In this document: positions 23,201 to 27,170 of the stretch, piece by piece | Position numbering within the stretch: the stretch's first letter is position 1 | How the letters are laid out: each line of letters begins with the position of its first letter | NCBI GenBank assembly: GCA_018825335.1 | Contig: JAHJEW010000004.1 | Span: 1 to 27,170 of the forward strand | From: Patescibacteria group bacterium | GTDB lineage: Bacteria; Patescibacteriota; Gracilibacteria; UBA1369 | Length of the DNA stretch: 27,170 nt | Reading direction: 5' to 3' | Notes under the pieces: generated by a model | The model's database searches: none | What the model saw: the letters and a program-made list of their open reading frames with translations, nothing else | What the model was told of the DNA's origin: nothing | Translations under genes and position numbers: made by a program

Positions 23201-24334
23201 GTTGAAAAGGTCGTGTATCTCTTTGTCCGTGCTATAACCGAAAACTCGCAAAAGGGAAGTTATGTGAATTTTTCTTTTACGATCAATTTTGACCGTGATT
23301 ATACCTTTTTTATCTGTTTCAATTTCCAGCCAGGCGCCGCGCTTCGGAATGATTTTGGCGTTGTGCATGCCCATCGCTATTGGGCTTTTGGAAAAGAAAA
23401 CACCCGGTGATCTGACCAGCTGGCTGACCACAACTCTTTCAATACCGTTAATAATGAAGGTTCCCCTGGTTGTCATCAGCGGAACTCCGCCGAGGAAAAC
23501 GTCCTGTTCCTTAATTTCTCCGGACTCTTTGTTGATTAATTGTACGTGCACTTTGAGGGGCGATTCGTAAGTCAGATTCTTGAGTTTGCAGGTTTCGGCG
23601 TCGTATTTCGGCTCGCCGATTGAGTGTTCAAGAAAGTGCAGTTCCAGTTTTTTGCCCGAAAAGTCACTTATCGGGGTTATTTCGTCCAATAGTTCGCGGA
23701 TACCGTCTTCCAGAAACCATCTGTATGAATCGAGCTGTACTTCTATCAGATTTGGAAGGACCACGTTTTTGTCTATTCTTTCTTCCGTGTATTTTCTTTT
23801 ACTTTCTTCTTTAAGGTAAGTCGCTTCTTTTGGAAGAAGCTGGTTTATTTCGTCACTGATGTTTTGGGAAGCTTTTTTTGAAATGGGGCGTGCTTTGGGG
23901 ATTTGCTTTGCCACTTTTGGAGCATCTTTGAAGTGGGATTTAAAGGGGGCTTTGGCAGGTGCCCGGACAGGTGCTTTGGCTGACTCTTTGACTGGAACTT
24001 TGGCTGGTATTTTTGCTGTGATCCTTGGGGCTGCTTTTTTCGTGGTTATTTTGGTTGCCGGTTTTTTCGAAGTTTTTGGCGGCGCTTTTTTTACGATTTT
24101 TTTGGCTGCTTTAGGCACAGTTTTTTTTGGAGCGACTTTCTTTGCGGGCGATTTGCTCTTGGAAGCGGGCTTTTTGGCAACCGCTTTTTTTACCATTTTC
24201 TTAGGAGCGGCTTTCTTAGGAGCAGCTTTCTTTGGTGTGACCTTCTTGTTGGTCTTCAAATTCGGGGTCTTCAAAACCTTTACCGCTTTTTTTGCTTTGG
24301 GAGCTTTTTTAGCGGCAGCTTTTTTCTTTTGCAT
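20252..24334 (-). CDS. rpoB: DNA-directed RNA polymerase subunit beta with basic N-terminal and acidic C-terminal tails
   Basis: This 1360-aa core RNA polymerase subunit is recognisable from about residue 190 (VVLPNLIEVQLDSYRWFLED) onward. The rifampicin-pocket segment reads SQLSQFMDQTNPLAELAHKR then RLSAMGPGGLSRERASF; the residues usually changed in resistance are wild type, except Met where E. coli has Leu533. The catalytic GKITPKGETELTAEERLLRA and GDKVAGRHGNKGVVS blocks are normal. Residues 1-165 are a Lys/Ala/Pro-rich tail (about 50 Lys and two acidic residues in the first 150). Residues 1277-1360 hold about 32 Asp/Glu. The ATG at 24334 is not backed by a Shine-Dalgarno motif, but the frame stays open with strong composition bias. 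A later start would remove the tail. ssb follows at 25 bases. Confidence 0.96.
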   Translation of the reverse strand: MQKKKAAAKKAPKAKKAVKVLKTPNLKTNKKVTPKKAAPKKAAPKKMVKKAVAKKPASKSKSPAKKVAPKKTVPKAAKKIVKKAPPKTSKKPATKITTKKAAPRITAKIPAKVPVKESAKAPVRAPAKAPFKSHFKDAPKVAKQIPKARPISKKASQNISDEINQLLPKEATYLKEESKRKYTEERIDKNVVLPNLIEVQLDSYRWFLEDGIRELLDEITPISDFSGKKLELHFLEHSIGEPKYDAETCKLKNLTYESPLKVHVQLINKESGEIKEQDVFLGGVPLMTTRGTFIINGIERVVVSQLVRSPGVFFSKSPIAMGMHNAKIIPKRGAWLEIETDKKGIITVKIDRKRKIHITSLLRVFGYSTDKEIHDLFNDVTKDPAHDYIQNTLDKDNAKAEDEAYQSIYKKIRPGDLATPENAKSLIQSMFFDYRKYDMGPVARYKLNKRFKLDIPNKKETHIFQVKDLIEIIKYLIRLNNGQLEPDDIDHLSNRRVRAVGELVQNKFRVGLLRTDRIAKDRMTVMDLETVTPTQLINSRPITAALREFFASSQLSQFMDQTNPLAELAHKRRLSAMGPGGLSRERASFDVRDVHTSHYGRICPISTPEGPNIGLVVHLGTYARVNKYGFIETPFREIAHTIKNNATDLTGHTLTESISNPKSKALIARSGTTIDAKLAKEIEKLKIDEIAVLPHITENIKYYDADEERNLVIAQANTELDEKGQLINPRVSARQSGEANIIDRKEVTHIDVSPKQIISETTALIPFLEHDDNTRASMGSNMQRQAVSLISPSAPVVGTGMEELAAKSSGQVLLAEEDGTVSYVDAQQITVLYKNGKKATYKLYNYERSNQGTCIHQRARIAKGQKVKRGDILADGAATDNGEIALGQNLLVAYLSWQGFNFEDAVIISDRVVKDGLFDSVHIETFTVDVRDTKLGPEVITRDIPNVGEARLKDLDENGIIRIGATVHEGDILVGKITPKGETELTAEERLLRAIFGDKARDVKDTSLRLPGGEGGKVVGMQIFSRKAGDELPTGVNQQIKVNVAQTRKISIGDKVAGRHGNKGVVSIIVPREDMPFMPDGTPVDIILNPLGVSSRMNIGQILETHAGWAAKKMGTTVATPALNGITPAQITEMLIKADLPVNGKIQLYDGLSGEPFDRETTVGITYIMKLSHLIEDKIHARSVGPYSLVTQQPLGGKAQHGGQRFGEMEVWALEAYGAAHTLQEMLTIKSDDVYGRAKAYESIVKGEAIRKPRTPESFNVLVKELQSLGLSVKLLATEDAPMVEAEDEYTIEQSLEEEAAIKESPEEQEELDENIKETLGKQAREPAMPEGGISTEEGENEPSETDLIEAEELEKELES

Positions 24335-24451
24335 AGAGAAAAGAGTGAAATAATAGCTTGTCAGTGCGCTTTCTTTTGCGCCTTCCTTTGCTATCTTTCG
24401 CTACACAATCGTTTGATCTGAAAAAGAAGACCTTTTCCGATAGCTACAAAG

Positions 24452-24479
24452 ATTTTATTCATTTTTTAACTTCTGTCAA
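24452..24479 (-). promoter_or_regulatory. Putative promoter of rpoB-ssb-rpoC
   Basis: On the minus strand a perfect TTGACA (24474-24479) is followed after 16 bases by TAAAAT (24452-24457, five of six). It starts transcription near 24445, giving a leader of about 110 bases before rpoB. The leader contains GCTATC...GATAGC arms but no U-run. The remaining 174-bp gap shows no gene. Confidence 0.6.
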
Positions 24480-24508
24480 TGGAATTTTCAAGTTCTTTAA
24501 AAGGCGGA

Positions 24509-25303
24509 CTAACCCTGGTCATCGTTTTTGGTTTCCTCTTCCTCACTTTTCATTATCTTGACGTTGACGAAGTAAGTTTCGTAGAAGCGTTTTTGTTCGG
24601 CAAGGGAGTGCATTAGTTTTTCGTCGTCGCCGGCGTTAAGGAATTTGCCGTTTATTTTAAATGAGATTGTGCCTTTAAAGTTGTCCTGTTTGAGTTTGGT
24701 GAGGAAGCTTTCTATTGGGAGTATGCCTTTTTCAGGAGGGGAGTATGGAGTGCCGGCCCGCACATTGGAAAGGTGGATACAAACCATATATTTTTGCAGG
24801 GTTTTATAGACGCGGATGATGTCCTCTTTTCTTTGTCCGAGGCGGGCCGTGTCCAGGCAGGCGTGCTTGAATTTTTTAAGATCCAGTACCGATCCCATGG
24901 CATGTTCGGGTATTATGCCCAGGAAAGATTTCGAGGGCGCGTTTTCAAGCGCTATTGATATGTTTTCTTTTTGTCTGAGTTTTGGGATTTCGTTCTTCAT
25001 CCATCCAATGAATTTGTAATCAAAAAATTTTGGCGGCTGGATGATTATCACGTTTGTGCCGATTTTCTTTGCCATGTCCACCGCTTCCCTGATTTTTTTT
25101 GAGTTGGATCCCATGGGGGTCTGGATTGTCAGTACCGGTATGCCAACCTGATCCGACAGCTTCTTTACGTAATCGGCATTGAGTGTATCGAAATTTTTTG
25201 GATCCATTGCCAGATCCACGCCGTCGTACCCGGCGTCTTTAATTATCTGAAAAATGCGGTTTAGTCCGTATCCTTTTAGTGAATCTGTGGATAGTGCCAG
25301 CAT
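24509..25303 (-). CDS. Xylose-isomerase-like TIM-barrel protein (sugar phosphate isomerase/epimerase superfamily)
   Basis: This 264-aa protein has the AP-endonuclease-2/xylose-isomerase-like TIM-barrel pattern: LALSTDSLKGYGLNRIFQII (2-21), AGYDGVDLAM (24-33), IPVLTIQTPMG (55-65), NVIIIQPPKF (84-93), ISIALENAPS (115-124), ACLDTARLG (148-156), VCIHLSN (174-180) and GTISFKING (211-219). E120, D151 and H177 match metal-ligand positions. Other usual ligands appear changed: R154 where His is common, N180 where Asp is common, and K216 where the final Glu is expected. It may therefore be catalytically altered; the substrate is unknown. The C-terminal 20 residues are acidic and probably disordered. 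Its own strong promoter candidate lies at 25331-25359. Confidence 0.75.
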   Translation of the reverse strand: MLALSTDSLKGYGLNRIFQIIKDAGYDGVDLAMDPKNFDTLNADYVKKLSDQVGIPVLTIQTPMGSNSKKIREAVDMAKKIGTNVIIIQPPKFFDYKFIGWMKNEIPKLRQKENISIALENAPSKSFLGIIPEHAMGSVLDLKKFKHACLDTARLGQRKEDIIRVYKTLQKYMVCIHLSNVRAGTPYSPPEKGILPIESFLTKLKQDNFKGTISFKINGKFLNAGDDEKLMHSLAEQKRFYETYFVNVKIMKSEEEETKNDDQG

Positions 25304-25330
25304 GTTGTTGGGTTTTTATGGACTCGCTAT

Positions 25331-25359
25331 ATTATAACATTAAAAAGAGCCATTCTCAA
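25331..25359 (-). promoter_or_regulatory. Strong promoter candidate of the isomerase-like gene
   Basis: On the minus strand TTGAGA (25354-25359, five of six) and a perfect TATAAT (25331-25336) are separated by exactly 17 bases. This is the best sigma70-type match in the window. It predicts a leader of about 20 bases before the ATG at 25303. Confidence 0.7.
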
Positions 25360-25367
25360 GGCTTGAG
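25355..25367. promoter_or_regulatory. CTCAAG/CTTGAG palindrome over the -35 box
   Basis: CTCAAG (25355-25360) and CTTGAG (25362-25367) are perfect inverted arms with one central base, overlapping the -35 of the isomerase promoter and lying 9 bases after the serS stop. It could be an operator. As RNA it allows only a 5-bp stem with a 3-base loop, with a U-run 7 bases further on, so it is at best a weak serS terminator. Confidence 0.4.
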
Positions 25368-25375
25368 TAGTGTGT

Positions 25376-26632
25376 TTAGCCTATTTTTTCCTGGTTTCCC
25401 AGGTAGGGGCGGAGTACGGGTGGGATAAGGATGCTGCCGTCTTTTTGCTGGTAGTTTTCCATTATTGCAAGGAGGGTGCGGGTGCTGGCGAAGGCGGTGC
25501 CGTTTAGTGTGTGAACAAGCGTTTTCTTGCCTTCATCGTCGAAGCGGACTTTGGCGCGGCGGGCCTGGAAATCCGTGCAATTGGAGCAGCTTGTGAGTTC
25601 GCGATATTTGTTCTGGGCCGGAATCCATACTTCTATGTCGTATTTCTTGGCCGCCTGGGCGCCTAAATCGCCGCCGCAGATGTTGATTACCTGGTAGTGG
25701 AAGCCAAGATCCTGCATTATCTCTTCTTCTATCGATAATAAAAATTCGTGTTCCTCCTCCGATTTGTCGGGGTGGCAGAAGCTGAACATTTCCATTTTGT
25801 CGAACTGATGGACGCGAATGATGCCTGCCGTATCTTTGCCGTAGGTTCCGGCCTCACGCCGGAAGCAGGTTGAAAAGGCGAAATATCTTTTTGGCAGGTC
25901 TTTTTTATCCATAATTTTGTCGGCGTGGAGCATGCAAAGCGGTACTTCCGATGTCCCGACCAAAAACAGGTTGTCGTCGTCGGCGTTCACGGAGTAGATC
26001 TCATTGCGGTCGGCGGGGAAAAAGCCGGTTGCTTCCATGGCTTTTTCGCGCACCAGTACTGGCGGAAGGATTGGAGTGAAACCTTTGGATCGCAGTTTGC
26101 CGGTTATGTGTTGAATTAACGCGAATTCCAATAAAACGGCTTCGTTCTTAAGGTAGTAGAAGCGTGTTCCCGAGCTGTTTGCCGCCGTTTCCATGTCTAT
26201 CAAGTCGTGGCGTCTGCCAAGCTCTGCGTGGTCCAGCGGTGTGAAGTCGAATTTCGGCTTTTTACCTTCCGTGCGGACCACTTCGTTGTCGTTTTCATCT
26301 TTTCCCTCCGGTACGGAAGGGAGAGGGGGATTGGGGATTTCCAGAAGTAGTTCTTTTAATTTTTCTTCCAGTTCTTTCAGTTTCGGTTCTATTTCTTTAA
26401 GCTTATCTTTCAATTTTCCGGATTTCTCCAGGAGTGGTTTTTTGTCTTCCACCTGAGGTATTTCTTTGGCGAGTTTATTCTGTTCGGCCTTTAGTGTGTC
26501 TGTTTGCTCAATAAGGGAGCGGCGCTCTTCATCCATCTTCAAAACGGCGTCCAGGTCACCTTTATAGTGTTTTTTCGCGAGGGCCGCTTTGGTCTCCTCC
26601 GGTTTTTCTATTAGAAGTTTTATATCGATCAT
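25376..26632 (-). CDS. serS: Seryl-tRNA synthetase
   Basis: This 418-aa class II aminoacyl-tRNA synthetase charges tRNA-Ser. The N-terminal arm that grips the long variable arm of tRNA-Ser is a coiled coil at about 27-100. The catalytic domain carries the TSE serine-binding motif (227-229), motif 2 at FRREAGTYGKDTAGIIRVHQ (257-276), and motif 3 at FASTRTLLAIMENYQQKDGS (381-400) with R385, followed by ILIPPVLRPYLG. The start MIDIKLLIEKPEETKAALAK is family-typical. Length is normal (420-430). It lies 32 bases after the 139-aa gene and may share its transcript. The leader ends in CTGGCC, with no Shine-Dalgarno motif. Confidence 0.98.
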   Translation of the reverse strand: MIDIKLLIEKPEETKAALAKKHYKGDLDAVLKMDEERRSLIEQTDTLKAEQNKLAKEIPQVEDKKPLLEKSGKLKDKLKEIEPKLKELEEKLKELLLEIPNPPLPSVPEGKDENDNEVVRTEGKKPKFDFTPLDHAELGRRHDLIDMETAANSSGTRFYYLKNEAVLLEFALIQHITGKLRSKGFTPILPPVLVREKAMEATGFFPADRNEIYSVNADDDNLFLVGTSEVPLCMLHADKIMDKKDLPKRYFAFSTCFRREAGTYGKDTAGIIRVHQFDKMEMFSFCHPDKSEEEHEFLLSIEEEIMQDLGFHYQVINICGGDLGAQAAKKYDIEVWIPAQNKYRELTSCSNCTDFQARRAKVRFDDEGKKTLVHTLNGTAFASTRTLLAIMENYQQKDGSILIPPVLRPYLGNQEKIG

Positions 26633-26664
26633 GGCCAGATTGTATCACAGGATTTAATGAGTGA

Positions 26665-27084
26665 TTATTTTTTTTTGGTTGCGGTTCTTATCTCATCGAT
26701 TTTGGCGGTTCTTCTGGCTTGATTTGCGTAGTCCTCGGATATTTCCATTACTTGGGAGATTGATGGTCTGTTCTGAAAATGCATCTGGATAATGCTCAGG
26801 GCTGTCCGGAAGCATTCTTCAAGGGTGAAATAATCAATACTGTCTTCCGCGAAAGCGCCTATGGCAAGATCTATGGTTGAAATGACAGGATTTTTCCCAT
26901 GAAGATCGCGAAGGTCGCGAATTTGTTGCAGGGTTGTAATTATATCTTTTCTGTCGATGAGCCGGGTTTCGATTCCTTCTTCCAGTGATTCTATCATTAT
27001 ATCCGCCAGTTTTTGCGGGGTTGCTTGGTTCTTTTCCGGCGGTGGAGGGGCAATTGCGGGATATATAGTGCTATGACCTTTCAT
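26665..27084 (-). CDS. Unrecognised 139-aa helical protein upstream of serS
   Basis: I do not recognise this protein. It begins MKGHSTIYPAIAPPPPEKNQ, a proline-rich and probably disordered N-terminus, followed from about residue 22 by a predominantly helical domain (KLADIMIESLEEGIETRLID and on). No signal peptide or TM segment is visible. It contains one Cys and no metal-binding or nucleotide motif that I can name. It ends in a basic KIDEIRTATKKK. It is in the same direction as serS with a 32-base gap, so an operon is plausible. Coding status is supported by codon pattern, an intact 140-codon frame and the absence of a better frame opposite. Confidence 0.65.
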   Translation of the reverse strand: MKGHSTIYPAIAPPPPEKNQATPQKLADIMIESLEEGIETRLIDRKDIITTLQQIRDLRDLHGKNPVISTIDLAIGAFAEDSIDYFTLEECFRTALSIIQMHFQNRPSISQVMEISEDYANQARRTAKIDEIRTATKKK

Positions 27085-27170
27085 GGGTTTGTTTTTGTGT
27101 TTTGTAACTTGTGCTTAGTTTCGCTTGCGCTCCACTCGTGTTACTGTTTCCGCTATTCTCTGGCGGAGAG
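27085..27170. other. Non-coding window end upstream of the 139-aa gene
   Basis: I see no gene here. The plus strand holds a GC-type word run (TTTCGCTTGCGCTCCACTCG, 27119-27138) like the GAGCG/CGCTC patch after rpoC, and a short CTCT-GGCGG-AGAG inverted repeat at the edge. No convincing promoter for the minus-strand gene is visible within these bases; it may lie beyond the window. Confidence 0.4.

Noticed and set aside
23859..24353. Plus-strand 164-aa hydrophobic frame opposite the rpoB tail
   Set aside because: It mirrors the Lys/Ala/Pro codons: AAA, GCT and CCA read in reverse give Phe, Ser/Ala and Gly/Trp. No start context or family match, and the rpoB frame explains it.

Overview
The window is bacterial chromosome, not phage or plasmid. 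It encodes separate RpoB and RpoC subunits, uS7 and uS12, a bacterial OB-fold SSB, HflX, SerRS and a CCA-encoding tRNA-Pro. The standard code fits: stops are mostly TAA, with a few TAG and one TGA, and no frame needs recoding. The ATP synthase is V/A-type, no recognisable Shine-Dalgarno sequence precedes any start, and intergenic AAATCCG-type repeats are present. Together these suggest a little-studied lineage, possibly a Patescibacteria/CPR-like candidate phylum. That placement is inference at low confidence.

Layout from left to right. A class I/II aminotransferase cut by the window edge lies on the minus strand (1-836), followed by a 165-bp element with perfect 32-bp inverted ends. Two plus-strand genes follow: tRNA-Pro(CGG) and a membrane acyltransferase. 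A nine-gene V-type ATPase operon fills 2505-11134 on the minus strand in the order H-I-K-E-C-F-A-B-D. Its c-ring protein keeps the full Na+-binding residue set. The only other plus-strand gene, an ABC exporter (11392-13161), lies between two same-orientation copies of the AAATCCG repeat. Minus-strand transcription then dominates to the end: rpsL-rpsG-hflX-smr (13224-15540), rpoB-ssb-rpoC (15750-24334), a TIM-barrel isomerase-like gene, serS and an unrecognised 139-aa protein.

The genes are mostly core machinery: transcription (rpoB, rpoC), single-strand DNA binding (ssb), translation (uS12, uS7, SerRS, tRNA-Pro), relief of stalled ribosomes (HflX, and Smr by family inference) and ion-coupled energetics. 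The most unusual points are these. RpoB has a histone-H1-like Lys/Ala/Pro N-terminal tail of about 165 residues and a strongly acidic C-terminal tail of about 84 residues. ssb sits between rpoB and rpoC, and its SSB ends in an atypical tip. HflX and Smr follow the two ribosomal proteins where fusA and tuf usually stand. Leaders are G-poor and lack Shine-Dalgarno sequences throughout. A dispersed repeat family borders exactly the plus-strand genes. No mobile element with a transposase, no CRISPR array and no prophage is visible.
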